From: Anseongella ginsenosidimutans
GTDB lineage: Bacteria > Bacteroidota > Bacteroidia > Sphingobacteriales > Sphingobacteriaceae
DNA: 64,000 nucleotides
Assembly (NCBI RefSeq): GCF_008033235.1
Contig: NZ_CP042432.1
Coordinates: forward strand, 4,030,001 to 4,094,000
Direction of reading: 5' to 3'
The notes under the pieces were generated by a model. It was not told where the DNA came from and made no database searches. It saw nothing but the letters and a program-made list of their open reading frames with translations. Positions 19,285 to 27,451 of this stretch are shown here, one piece after another; the stretch's first letter is position 1; each line of letters begins with the position of its first letter. The position numbers and the translations under genes were made by a program.

Positions 19285-19977
19285 TTACATGGTTGGCGTG
19301 ATAAGCAATTCTTCAATGGTCGAATGAACACTTAAACGAAAAGCGCCCACTATAGCAGAAGCCACATCGGCGGCAGTAGCAAACCGGCTCGCATCCACCG
19401 GAACTCCTTCCCAGGAGGCGGTAAGGGTGGATCCGGGAATCACAGAGGTCACTTTAACGCCAAAAGGCTTCAGTTCTTCCCGGAGCGTTTTGGAAAGCCC
19501 CAGCAAGGCGTACTTGGAAATTGTGTATGAGCCTGCCGCTACCACCGGCCGCAGGCTGGCCACGGAACAAATGTTGAAAATATGCCCGCTTTTCCGGGTT
19601 TTCATGCCCCCGGAGAAGAAACGCGCCCCATGGTAAGCAGCCAGCAAGTTCAATTCGAGGGTTTCTTCCAGCAAGCCTTCCGGTTCCTCCAGCAAGGTGG
19701 CTTCCCTGTACACCCCCGCGTTATTTACCAGCACATCAACATCCCCGAAGTTTTCCCTCGCCTTTTCAAAAAAGGCAATCAGTTCCTCCCTGCGGGAACA
19801 GTCTGCAGGGAAAGCGATGTGCCGGGCATCCGGATTTACCCGTCTGAGTTCGCCGGCTGTTTCGTCCAGTTCTTTCCTGCCGCGGGCACAAATGGCCACA
19901 GCCGCCCCCTCCCCGGCAAAAGCCAGCGCAATCGCTCTTCCGATCCCTTTGGAGCCTCCTGTTATTACTACGTTCAT
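19285..19977 (-). CDS. SDR-family oxidoreductase (3-oxoacyl-ACP reductase-like)
   Basis: A 230-residue short-chain dehydrogenase: Rossmann motif TGGSKGIGRAIALAFAGEG at the N-terminus, DVLVNNAG around residue 85, catalytic Ser in ICSVASLRP and the YTISK (Tyr-x-x-x-Lys) pair near residue 152. NADP(H) use is likely from the Arg/Lys near the nucleotide site. The substrate cannot be told. Transcribed alone, divergent from mlaE. Confidence 0.85.
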   Translation of the reverse strand: MNVVITGGSKGIGRAIALAFAGEGAAVAICARGRKELDETAGELRRVNPDARHIAFPADCSRREELIAFFEKARENFGDVDVLVNNAGVYREATLLEEPEGLLEETLELNLLAAYHGARFFSGGMKTRKSGHIFNICSVASLRPVVAAGSYTISKYALLGLSKTLREELKPFGVKVTSVIPGSTLTASWEGVPVDASRFATAADVASAIVGAFRLSVHSTIEELLITPTM

Positions 19978-20049
19978 ATTTATCTGGAAATATTTTTCTA
20001 CATTTAACTGCTAAGATAGGGGTCCACACGCACTCAACCCTACGTGTTT

Positions 20050-20077
20050 AGTTAAAGTGCTGCATTTTACTTTAACT
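20050..20077. promoter_or_regulatory. inverted repeat AGTTAAAGT/ACTTTAACT upstream of mlaE
   Basis: A perfect 9-base inverted repeat (20050-20058 and 20069-20077) with a 10-base spacer lies 32 bases before the mlaE start and in the divergent gap to the SDR gene. It lacks a T-run, so it looks more like an operator than a terminator. Confidence 0.35.
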
Positions 20078-20108
20078 TAGCGCGAAAACAAATTTAAAAT
20101 TGTTTTAA

Positions 20109-20843
20109 ATGGTTTTTTATCATTTCGGAAGATACATCCGCTTATTGAAGTCAAGCTTTTCACCGCCTGAGAATTACAGGATGTACTGGAAAGAACTGAC
20201 CGACGAAATGGTATCCATGGGAATCGGCTCCCTGGGCATTGTAGCGGTCGTCTCCGTCTCTTTCGGTGCGGTAATGGCTGTTCAAACGGCCTATCAGCTG
20301 ACCAGCGACCTGATCCCCAAAAGCCTCATTGCCACTATTACCCGGGATTCCTCTATTCTTGAACTGAGCCCCACTATCGGATGCCTTATTCTCACCGGCA
20401 GGATCGGATCCAGGATTGCTTCACAGATAGGCACCATGCGGGTAACCGAACAAATAGATGCCCTGGAGATCATGGGCATTAATTCACCGGCCTACCTGAT
20501 CCTGCCCAAACTGATCTCCGGCATTACAATGATCCCTCTGCTGGTGATCATTTCCATGTTCCTGAGTATCATGGGCGGCCTTGTTGCCTGTTCTGCTTCC
20601 GGGGTACTCAGCACACAGAGCTATTTGCAAACTATTACAGAAGGTTTTATTCCCTTCATGCTCACGGTGGGATTAATAAAATCCTTTATTTTTGCCTTTA
20701 TTATGACCACGGTTGCGGCTTACCAGGGGTTTTATGTACGCGGGGGCGCCCTGGAGGTAGGCGAATCCAGCACCAGGGCCATGGTGGTCAGCTGCATCAT
20801 GATCCTGGTCGCCGATTACCTGGTGGCCCAGATATTATTGTAA
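20109..20843 (+). CDS. mlaE: MlaE/YrbE-family lipid-transport permease
   Basis: A 244-residue inner-membrane permease with the MlaE signature region (SLGIVAVVSVSFGAVMAVQT; LGxLILTGRIGSRIASQIGT-like segment; MRVTEQIDALEIMGINSP) and five to six hydrophobic segments. It works with the ATPase gene eight bases downstream to move phospholipids between the membranes and maintain outer-membrane asymmetry. The periplasmic MCE partner MlaD is not encoded next to it in the window. Confidence 0.85.
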   Translation: MVFYHFGRYIRLLKSSFSPPENYRMYWKELTDEMVSMGIGSLGIVAVVSVSFGAVMAVQTAYQLTSDLIPKSLIATITRDSSILELSPTIGCLILTGRIGSRIASQIGTMRVTEQIDALEIMGINSPAYLILPKLISGITMIPLLVIISMFLSIMGGLVACSASGVLSTQSYLQTITEGFIPFMLTVGLIKSFIFAFIMTTVAAYQGFYVRGGALEVGESSTRAMVVSCIMILVADYLVAQILL

Positions 20844-20850
20844 ACGCGCT

Positions 20851-21606
20851 ATGATCGAGTTGAGCAACATCACTAAATCCTTTGGCGAAAAGACCGTGCT
20901 GGACGATATTTCGGCCTCCTTCCGGCCGGGGATCACTAACCTGATCATCGGCGGGAGCGGCTCGGGCAAAACCACCTTATTGAAATGTATGGTGGGCCTT
21001 CATGAGGTGGATAGCGGGGAAGTATGTTATAGCGGCAAGGACTTTACCAAAATGGATTTCAGGGAACGCATTCCCATCCGCAAGGAAATAGGCATGCTGT
21101 TCCAGGGCTCCGCACTTTTCGATTCAATGAACGTCGAACAAAATATCATGTTTCCCATGGATATGTTCACCACCATGAGCCTGAAGGAAAAACGTGAGCG
21201 GGTAAATTTTTGCCTGAAACGGGTGAGCCTGGATCCTGCCGATGTAAACCGGAAAATGCCGTCGGAGCTTAGCGGGGGCATGAAAAAGCGGGTAGGAATT
21301 GCCAGGGCCATTGCCCTGAAACCCAATTACCTGTTTTGCGATGAACCTAATTCAGGCCTTGATCCCTTAACAGCGATCGTTATTGACAAATTGATCTACG
21401 AGATCACAGATGAATACAATATGACCACGGTAGTAGTGACCCATGATATGAATTCAGTCATGGAGATCGGAGAAAATGTGATCTTCCTCCACCAGGGCAG
21501 GAAATGGTGGGAAGGGACCAAAGAAGAGATCCGCCGGACTGACAATAAGGAACTGAACGATTTCGTATTCGCCACTTCCTTTGCTAAAAACATGAAAGAA
21601 GATTAA
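20851..21606 (+). CDS. mlaF: MlaF-like ABC transporter ATPase
   Basis: A 251-residue ABC ATPase: Walker A GGSGSGKTTLL (about residue 35), Q-loop LFQGSALFDS, signature LSGGMKKRVGIARA, Walker B YLFCDEPNSGLDP and switch His in VVTHDM. The FQGSALFDSMNV segment is characteristic of the MlaF group. It is paired with mlaE and overlaps the next gene by one base (TAATG). Confidence 0.9.
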   Translation: MIELSNITKSFGEKTVLDDISASFRPGITNLIIGGSGSGKTTLLKCMVGLHEVDSGEVCYSGKDFTKMDFRERIPIRKEIGMLFQGSALFDSMNVEQNIMFPMDMFTTMSLKEKRERVNFCLKRVSLDPADVNRKMPSELSGGMKKRVGIARAIALKPNYLFCDEPNSGLDPLTAIVIDKLIYEITDEYNMTTVVVTHDMNSVMEIGENVIFLHQGRKWWEGTKEEIRRTDNKELNDFVFATSFAKNMKED

Positions 21607-22490
21607 TGCTTCAGCTGCTTACTCCCCTTAACTGGAAAGATTACGAACTTATTGACTGCGGCGCTTTTGAAAAGCTGGAGCGTTTCGGAGACCTTATTCT
21701 GGCCCGACCCGAACCGCAGGCCGTCTGGGACAAGGGGCTAATGGAAAAGGAATGGGAAAAATCCCTGGATATCCGCTTCCGCCCCCGGGGCGCCACGACC
21801 GGCAACTGGCTGAAAAAGAATCCTTCCCTCCCGGACCGCTGGCACATTCGTTATCAGACCGGGGAGCTGGACCTGCAATTCCGGCTCGGACTCACTTCCT
21901 TTAAGCATGTAGGTATTTTTCCGGAACAGGCTGTTAACTGGGATTTTATAGCCGCCTCTATTAAAAAGCTGGAAACTCCCGAACCCAAATTCCTGAACCT
22001 GTTTGCCTATACCGGAGGCGCTTCCCTTGCCGCACGCCAGGCCGGCGCGGATACTACGCATGTGGATTCCATTAAACAGGTAGTCACCTGGGGCAATGAG
22101 AACATGGCGCTATCTGGCCTGAAAGATATCCGCTGGGTGGTGGAAGACGCCATTAAATTTGTTAAACGGGAAGTAAGACGGGGCAAAAAATACCAGGGCA
22201 TTATCCTGGACCCTCCTGCCTACGGCCATGGCCCCAAGGGCGAAAAATGGAAACTGGAAGACCATATCAATGAAATGATCGGGGAAGTAGCTTCGTTGCT
22301 GGATGAAAAGGAACATTTCCTGGTCCTGAATACGTACTCCCTGGGCTTTTCCGCCCTGATCGTCGAAAACCTGTTAAGTACTTCTTTCCCGGGCGCTGAA
22401 CCGGAAGTGGGAGAATTATACCTGCAGGCCGGATCCGGGAGTAAGCTCCCGCTGGGAGTATGGGGAAGGCTGAGCAAGCTGAACCGGTAA
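21606..22490 (+). CDS. class I SAM-dependent methyltransferase, RlmI-like
   Basis: A 294-residue protein with SAM-binding motif LNLFAYTGGASLAARQAGAD, acidic loop THVDSIKQVV and catalytic-type motif IILDPPAYGHGPKG. It resembles the Bacteroidota relatives of rRNA (cytosine-C5) methyltransferases but is shorter than RlmI and lacks a clear PUA domain, so the rRNA target is uncertain. One-base overlap with mlaF implies cotranscription, although no functional link is obvious. Confidence 0.75.
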   Translation: MLQLLTPLNWKDYELIDCGAFEKLERFGDLILARPEPQAVWDKGLMEKEWEKSLDIRFRPRGATTGNWLKKNPSLPDRWHIRYQTGELDLQFRLGLTSFKHVGIFPEQAVNWDFIAASIKKLETPEPKFLNLFAYTGGASLAARQAGADTTHVDSIKQVVTWGNENMALSGLKDIRWVVEDAIKFVKREVRRGKKYQGIILDPPAYGHGPKGEKWKLEDHINEMIGEVASLLDEKEHFLVLNTYSLGFSALIVENLLSTSFPGAEPEVGELYLQAGSGSKLPLGVWGRLSKLNR

Positions 22491-22578
22491 TAGCCCCCTT
22501 TGCTGCGCTTTCTTTCATCAATTTTAATTTTATTTGGATTGCGTCTAAATAAACCCGATATTTGGGCCAGTTATTCAC

Positions 22579-22950
22579 ATGGAAGCAGCAAGAATTACAC
22601 AAGCGCAATTGGAAGAAGTATTCAGCACATCTGCCGGGGCCGTTTATCAGTCGGATGCCGAAAGGTGTTTGTACATAGATTTTGCCGGAAAGCATACCAA
22701 GCTGAATTTCCTGTGCCTGGTAAGGCTCAAAACCGCGGTAGAAAAGGTAGATATTGAGAAAATGCTGCTTGATGCCGCGGCGCCTGACCTGGAGATCATC
22801 TCCATTTGCGCCTGCGAGCATTGCTTTGTACTGGATGCCACCGGGATCCTCGCCCTCAGGGAACTGTTGCAAGGCGCCTTTGTCATGTTCAAGCTGAACC
22901 ACCTCATCAAGGATTGCCTTTACCGTCTGCCAGGCAGCTTCTGCATTTAA
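22579..22950 (+). CDS. hypothetical protein
   Basis: A 123-residue soluble protein starting MEAARITQAQLEEVFSTSAG with several cysteines (SICACEHCFVLD near residue 78). It begins after an 88-base A/T-rich gap and ends 90 bases before ferritin. It may belong to a small Bacteroidota family, but I recognise no function. Confidence 0.5.
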   Translation: MEAARITQAQLEEVFSTSAGAVYQSDAERCLYIDFAGKHTKLNFLCLVRLKTAVEKVDIEKMLLDAAAPDLEIISICACEHCFVLDATGILALRELLQGAFVMFKLNHLIKDCLYRLPGSFCI

Positions 22951-22980
22951 TCAAGACTAATTCCATATTTCATCGTCTGA

Positions 22981-23011
22981 TTGCTTTCAAAACTTATTAG
23001 CAATAACTTTG
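22981..23011 (+). promoter_or_regulatory. Bacteroidota-type promoter of the ferritin gene
   Basis: TTGC at 22981-22984, a 19-base spacer and TAACTTTG at 23004-23011 fit the Bacteroidota sigma-A consensus (TTTG, 19-21 bases, TAnnTTTG). Transcription would start near 23018, about 20 bases before the ferritin ATG. Confidence 0.6.
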
Positions 23012-23039
23012 TAGTATTGATAACAGGAGTAAATAAGTT

Positions 23040-23567
23040 ATGAAAGATCTGATTCGCATAAAAAGCATGCTTTCCACTGAAACGGAAACGCATCTTAATC
23101 AACAGATAAAGAAAGAGGCGTTTGCTTCTGCCATCTATCTTTCCATGGCCGGATGGTGTGACCGTAACGGCTATGAGGGAGCTGCCGACCATTTCTACAA
23201 GCAGTCCGACGAAGAAAGAGGGCATCAGCTGAAATTATTCAAATTCCTTTCGGATATGGGAGGAACCGCTGTTTCGCCGGAAGTGACCGGCATCAAGCAG
23301 GAATTCGGCTCTTTCCGGGAAGTATTTGAAGAAGCCCTGGAACATGAAATCACGGTAACCCAGTCTTTCAAGAATATTATGGCCCATTGCCATAAAGAAG
23401 GTGATTATGCTACGGCCGAATATCTCAATTGGTTCCTGAAAGAACAACGTGAGGAAGAATATGTGGCCCGCCGCATCCTCGAACTCTTTGACGTGATCGG
23501 CGAAAGCGGCACCGGACATTGGGATATTGACCGCCAGATCCATAAGATCGAATACCACGAAGCTTAA
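23040..23567 (+). CDS. ftnA: ferritin
   Basis: A 175-residue nonhaem ferritin. Ferroxidase-site residues are visible: Glu in IKKEAFASAIYLSMAGWC, the EERGHQLKLF (E-x-x-H) motif, and Glu residues in the fourth helix (WFLKEQREEEYVARRILE). It stores iron as a 24-mer in the cytoplasm. The start MKDLIRIKSMLS is the form common in Bacteroidota ferritins; Met-10 is an alternative. It has its own promoter and a downstream terminator, so it is monocistronic. Confidence 0.92.
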   Translation: MKDLIRIKSMLSTETETHLNQQIKKEAFASAIYLSMAGWCDRNGYEGAADHFYKQSDEERGHQLKLFKFLSDMGGTAVSPEVTGIKQEFGSFREVFEEALEHEITVTQSFKNIMAHCHKEGDYATAEYLNWFLKEQREEEYVARRILELFDVIGESGTGHWDIDRQIHKIEYHEA

Positions 23568-23588
23568 TTTTAAGATAAATAAATTTAA

Positions 23589-23619
23589 GGGGCAGCACGC
23601 ATTTGTGCCGCCCTTTTTT
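23589..23619 (+). terminator. intrinsic terminator after ferritin
   Basis: GGGCAGCAC and GTGCCGCCC form a nine-base stem with one A-C mismatch around a six-base loop, followed by six T (23614-23619), 21 bases after the ferritin stop. Confidence 0.8.
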
Positions 23620-23643
23620 ATTGATCATGAAAAAGGGACCCGG

Positions 23644-25203
23644 TCAGGCAGTTGAAACTTCTATGCTGATTTCTTCGATGATGTCGCTTGCAATAACGGC
23701 GCTCGCCGGACGTTTCCGCGCGGCGCTGTCTCCCGCCTTTCCGTGAAAGTACATCCCAAGAAGAGCCGCGTCACGGGGGTTGTAACCCTGGGCCAGCAAG
23801 GCAGTGATCATTCCCGTTAGTACGTCGCCGCTTCCGCCTTTGGCCATGGCGGGATTACCGGTAGAATTAAAGTAACAAGTCCCATCGGGCGCCGCCAGGC
23901 AGGAATGCGCCCCCTTCAATAGAACATGGGCCTGGTGCGTGGCAGCAAATTCGCGCAGGTGATGAAAGCGTTCATAACTGTTTCCAGCTTCGCCGGCCAG
24001 CCGGCTGAATTCTTTTACATGGGGTGTAAGCACTGAATTTTCAGGAATGCGGAAGCCGGGCTCCGTTTTAAGCAGCCCGGCAAGCAGGTTAAGCCCGTCT
24101 GCGTCAATGACCACGGGTTTCCTGAGCGCCTGCAGGAATCGCTTGTAGCCTTCCAGGGTCTTCGCTTCTGTACCAATGCCTGCCCCTACTCCCACTGCTG
24201 TATATTTTCCGGGACCAAAACTGAATACGGGATAATCGTCGGAATTATCCGGGAGTACCATTGCTTCCGGAACAGCGGTTTGCAGAATGGGATAAGAATG
24301 CTGGGGCACGCCCACACTTAGCAAGCCTGCTCCCGAACGGAGGCAGGCCCGGGCGGCCAGTATCGCTGCCCCGTTCTTGCCCCTGGACCCGGCAACAAGC
24401 AAGGCATGCCCGAAATTTCCTTTGTGATCGAATTTATGCCTGGGTTTGATGAGCGGATCTATGAAGGCCTTGTCTATGTATTCCATGTCCGAGCTAAGAC
24501 CGGGCAGGAAATCAGTATGGAGTCCTATGTCCAGTACGCTCAACGTTCCGCAGAACCTGCCGGCATCCGGAAAAAGGAAACTGGTTTTGGGTACCTGGAA
24601 AGTAAGGGTCGTATGAGCGGTAACAAGGTTCTTATAAATGGCGGCATTCCATTGTTCAATGTCCGCCGGCAAGCCGGTGGGTACGTCAATGCTGATCACC
24701 TGTCTCCCACTGTTATTGATATAGTTTACCGTTTCTGCCAGCAAGCCTTCCAGCGGCTTACTGATACCTGAACCAAGCAGGGCGTCGATGATCACCATCC
24801 GGCTGCCGGAGTCCGGCTCCTGCATTTCCGCATTTTTGTCCCGCCCGGGAAGTGCGGCGAGCTGATCGCCGGATACGACCTCATGGACGGGCACTTCGGG
24901 CACATTTTCCAGTCTTTTCAAGTTCAGGGAAAAGTCATCGGACCTGCGGTTAGCATGTTTCAGGACAACGACATCAACCCGGTAGCCATACCCGGCCAGC
25001 AGCCGCGCGATCACCAGGCCGTCCCCTCCGTTGTTACCAAGCCCGCAAAAGACCAGGAAGGCATACTCACGGCTGAAATGCCGGATCAGGTAGTCCGTAC
25101 AGGCTCTCCCTGCGCGTTCCATCAGGTCAGGGGAGGAAACCGGCTCATGCCGGACGGTAAAAGCATCCCATTCCCGTATTTGCTGTATGTTGAGCAGCTT
25201 CAT
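23644..25203 (-). CDS. nnr: bifunctional NAD(P)H-hydrate epimerase/ADP-dependent dehydratase
   Basis: A 519-residue two-domain metabolite-repair enzyme. The N-terminal YjeF_N epimerase (about 1-215) has FCGLGNNGGDGLVIARLLAG and the catalytic-type IDALLGSGISKPL; the C-terminal ribokinase-like dehydratase (about 235-515) has NFGHALLVAGSRGKNGAAIL and the GGSGDVLTGMI motif. It reconverts damaged NADHX/NADPHX to usable cofactor. Length is normal for the fused form. It is convergent with ferritin and 12 bases downstream of the 25216-26316 gene. Confidence 0.92.
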   Translation of the reverse strand: MKLLNIQQIREWDAFTVRHEPVSSPDLMERAGRACTDYLIRHFSREYAFLVFCGLGNNGGDGLVIARLLAGYGYRVDVVVLKHANRRSDDFSLNLKRLENVPEVPVHEVVSGDQLAALPGRDKNAEMQEPDSGSRMVIIDALLGSGISKPLEGLLAETVNYINNSGRQVISIDVPTGLPADIEQWNAAIYKNLVTAHTTLTFQVPKTSFLFPDAGRFCGTLSVLDIGLHTDFLPGLSSDMEYIDKAFIDPLIKPRHKFDHKGNFGHALLVAGSRGKNGAAILAARACLRSGAGLLSVGVPQHSYPILQTAVPEAMVLPDNSDDYPVFSFGPGKYTAVGVGAGIGTEAKTLEGYKRFLQALRKPVVIDADGLNLLAGLLKTEPGFRIPENSVLTPHVKEFSRLAGEAGNSYERFHHLREFAATHQAHVLLKGAHSCLAAPDGTCYFNSTGNPAMAKGGSGDVLTGMITALLAQGYNPRDAALLGMYFHGKAGDSAARKRPASAVIASDIIEEISIEVSTA

Positions 25204-25215
25204 TTTTTTTAAATT

Positions 25216-26316
25216 TTAGCTGCCCGGGCCGGACAGCCGCCTTTCGCTTTCATGTATTTTCTTTAAGATCTGCCGCAGGGTCTGCTTCAGGTGCAGCTTT
25301 ACGATCTCACCCATATTACTGCATTTCAGGAAATGCGGGTTCTCATAATATGCTGCCAGTTCCTGCGCAAGTTGCTGCCGCTTTTCCGGAGGCGATATCT
25401 CATCCTTCAGCATCGGGTCCAGCAGTTCCTTCAGGCGGTACCGTGAAGATCGCAGCCGGTTCACGATCAGCGCTCTTTCCTCCTGCTGGTATTGCAGGAT
25501 GGACTCAACCTTCAGGTATTTCCGGCTCAGTTCCATCAAGGGTTGATTCTCCCTGAAACATTTGGGCCGGTACATATCCAGCCGCCCGTCATACGACTGC
25601 TGGTCAAAATCAATGGCCCGTACGCGGAATTGCGAAGCCTCGAAATCAGGAGTAATGTCTATTACGTAGTTATACGACCGCATATCTCCTAATAAACGGA
25701 TAAAGCAGCGTTCATTGAACTTGATAAATTCTTTCGCGATCCGGGTTTGATTAAAGGGATTATCATCCAGGTGCTTCTTAATGAACATATCCCCCGGAAT
25801 TCCGGCAATATGTTCCTCAATGAGCGTATTCCCGTCTGTGAAGTAGCTGATCCTGTTCGGGGAAAGAATATGTTCCAGCTCCAGCCCGTAAATGCGGGAA
25901 GCGTCGGCTACTTTTACGTAGAAATGATCATAATTATCGTTCAGGTTGTTGACAATGCGTATCCTGAATGGCTTGGAATTTCCAAAAACGCAATAGTCTA
26001 CCCGGGCCACCGAAAGATCTTTCAGGAAAGAAGTATCGCCTTCGGTCTTTAGCTGGGCATAAACCAGGGCCAGCGCGGGATATAATTCCCGTATATCGGA
26101 GGGATCGTAATAAACCGTCTCCCACAGCAAATCGTTGCCTGAATTATCGTAAAGCGGAATAGAACCGGCGAAATGCAAAAGGTCATTGTAGGAAACCGGC
26201 ACCGCCACTTCCCTTCCGTAATGGCGCAGGTATTTCCTCAGTTCGCGGCTTACCTTGTAAAAAGGCTTCTTCCGCGAAGGTTTGAGGTCCCCCGTAGTAG
26301 AAAAAGATGAAAGCAA
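25216..26316 (-). CDS. conserved protein with kinase-like features, function unknown
   Basis: A 366-residue soluble protein. The middle (residues about 195-260) reads FIRLLGDMRSYNYVIDI and then RAIDFDQQSYDGRLD, reminiscent of the catalytic loop and DFD metal-binding segment of protein-kinase-like or aminoglycoside-phosphotransferase-like folds. The N-terminus is basic and the C-terminus helical and charged. Similar proteins occur across Bacteroidota, but I know no characterised member. Kinase activity is inference from the motif spacing only. Confidence 0.5.
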   Translation of the reverse strand: MLSSFSTTGDLKPSRKKPFYKVSRELRKYLRHYGREVAVPVSYNDLLHFAGSIPLYDNSGNDLLWETVYYDPSDIRELYPALALVYAQLKTEGDTSFLKDLSVARVDYCVFGNSKPFRIRIVNNLNDNYDHFYVKVADASRIYGLELEHILSPNRISYFTDGNTLIEEHIAGIPGDMFIKKHLDDNPFNQTRIAKEFIKFNERCFIRLLGDMRSYNYVIDITPDFEASQFRVRAIDFDQQSYDGRLDMYRPKCFRENQPLMELSRKYLKVESILQYQQEERALIVNRLRSSRYRLKELLDPMLKDEISPPEKRQQLAQELAAYYENPHFLKCSNMGEIVKLHLKQTLRQILKKIHESERRLSGPGS

Positions 26317-26399
26317 ATCCGGTTGGTTTTAAATTTACCGAATTTAACAAGATTTTAGGAAAGCGGCGGCGATGACCCGTCTTTTCGCAGTAAAAAGTA

Positions 26400-26819
26400 T
26401 TATTTCTCCCCGTTGATACTGAAGGAATGGGTAATTTCAGCTGTCTCGGCCAGCATGGCGTAAACCGAACAATACTTTTCTACCGACAACTGAATGGCTC
26501 GTTTTACCTTATCCCTGTCCAGCTCGCCGGTAAACTGGAAATCCATCCGGATGGCCTTAAAGACCGCTGGTGTATCGTCCACCCGTTCTCCGTCCAGGAC
26601 AATTTTCAGATCCTCAATTACCTGTCTTTGTTTTTTCAGGATAAGTATCACATCAATGGCGCTGCATCCGCCAAGCCCCATTAAAATAAGTTCCATCGGC
26701 CGTGCCCCCGCTCCTGCAGCCCCGATATCCCGGGATCCGTCAATATCTACCTTTACCCCTTCGGTGCCCACCGCCTCAAAGTGGAACGCATCGTCTATTC
26801 GTTGAAGTTCTACACGCAT
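26400..26819 (-). CDS. OsmC family peroxiredoxin-like protein
   Basis: A 139-residue OsmC/Ohr-fold protein: RPMELILMGLGGCSAIDVIL carries the first catalytic Cys and SVEKYCSVYAMLAETAEI the second. Members reduce organic peroxides or act as thiol-dependent hydrolases. It is a single gene flanked by the decayed ATPase locus. Confidence 0.85.
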   Translation of the reverse strand: MRVELQRIDDAFHFEAVGTEGVKVDIDGSRDIGAAGAGARPMELILMGLGGCSAIDVILILKKQRQVIEDLKIVLDGERVDDTPAVFKAIRMDFQFTGELDRDKVKRAIQLSVEKYCSVYAMLAETAEITHSFSINGEK

Positions 26820-26940
26820 CTCAAATTATTAGTTTAAAGTAAAAAGGTTAAAGGTTAAACTTGAAATCCGGCTCAAAGTTTGGATTAATTAAGAAAATCC
26901 CGGTACGGAGGCTGAATAATCTTTTGGAATTAAGTTTCCA

Positions 26941-26974
26941 TTACGTAAATTGCGTAACGTAAATTACGTAACGC
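26941..26974. repeat. TTACGTAA-type palindrome cluster
   Basis: TTACGTAA at 26941-26948 is a perfect palindrome. It is followed by GCGTAACGTAA and TTACGTAACGC (26952-26974), an inverted repeat of 11-base arms around one A with a single mismatch. The cluster sits 20 bases before the ATPase pseudogene and could be its old operator/promoter or the end of a small repeat element. Confidence 0.45.
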
Positions 26975-26995
26975 AGGTTGCAAAGTGTAGATATC

Positions 26996-27374
26996 ATGAA
27001 AACACCCACTAATCCATTTGTCCTTAGCGGATATTACGGTAAAAAATGGTTTTGCGATCGCGAAGAGGAACTGACTATATTGATGAAACACTTGCAAAAT
27101 GAACGAAACGTAGTCTTGTATTCATGGAGGAGAATGGGAAAGACAGCACTTATTCGTCGTATTTTTGAAGAAGCAAAACGCCACAACGAAACCGAATCTG
27201 TTTATGTAGATCTATTAGCCACACAGGATCTAAAAGAAGCAGTCCGCGCTTGGCGCCCCAAGCAGCGTAAGTACGGCCCTGAACGCTCTTCAAAAAAAGG
27301 AACTTGTTATTCAGGAAAATGGTCATTACTTCGTTCATGACGTACTTTTGGCACGGTGGCTGGAAAGGCTATAG
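26996..27374 (+). pseudogene. decayed AAA ATPase gene (internal deletion)
   Basis: The start (TNPFVLSGYYGKKWFCDREE, then Walker A-like SWRRMGKTALIRRIF) is that of the AAA-type ATPases abundant in Bacteroidota, normally about 380 residues. After roughly 85 residues the homology jumps, in another frame, to the known C-terminal ending (ALNALQKKELVIQENGHYFV, then HDVLLARWLERL) with a stop at 27372-27374. About 250 internal residues are missing and the two ends are out of frame, so this is a remnant. As it stands an ATG-started frame of about 114 codons ends at 27340. Repeats flank both sides. Confidence 0.75.
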
Positions 27375-27406
27375 TAACCGAGGTTACTGTGGCAAGGGTT
27401 ACTATA
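27370..27406. repeat. inverted repeat at the end of the ATPase remnant
   Basis: TATAGTAACC (27370-27379) and GGTTACTATA (27397-27406) are perfect 10-base inverted repeats that overlap the stop of the remnant; a further GGTTACT lies between them (27382-27388). No T-run follows. It may be a repeat-element scar or weak terminator. Confidence 0.4.
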
Positions 27407-27451
27407 ATCCGGGTTGATCGTTACTTCTAGAACAAAGGTGACAACGAATCA

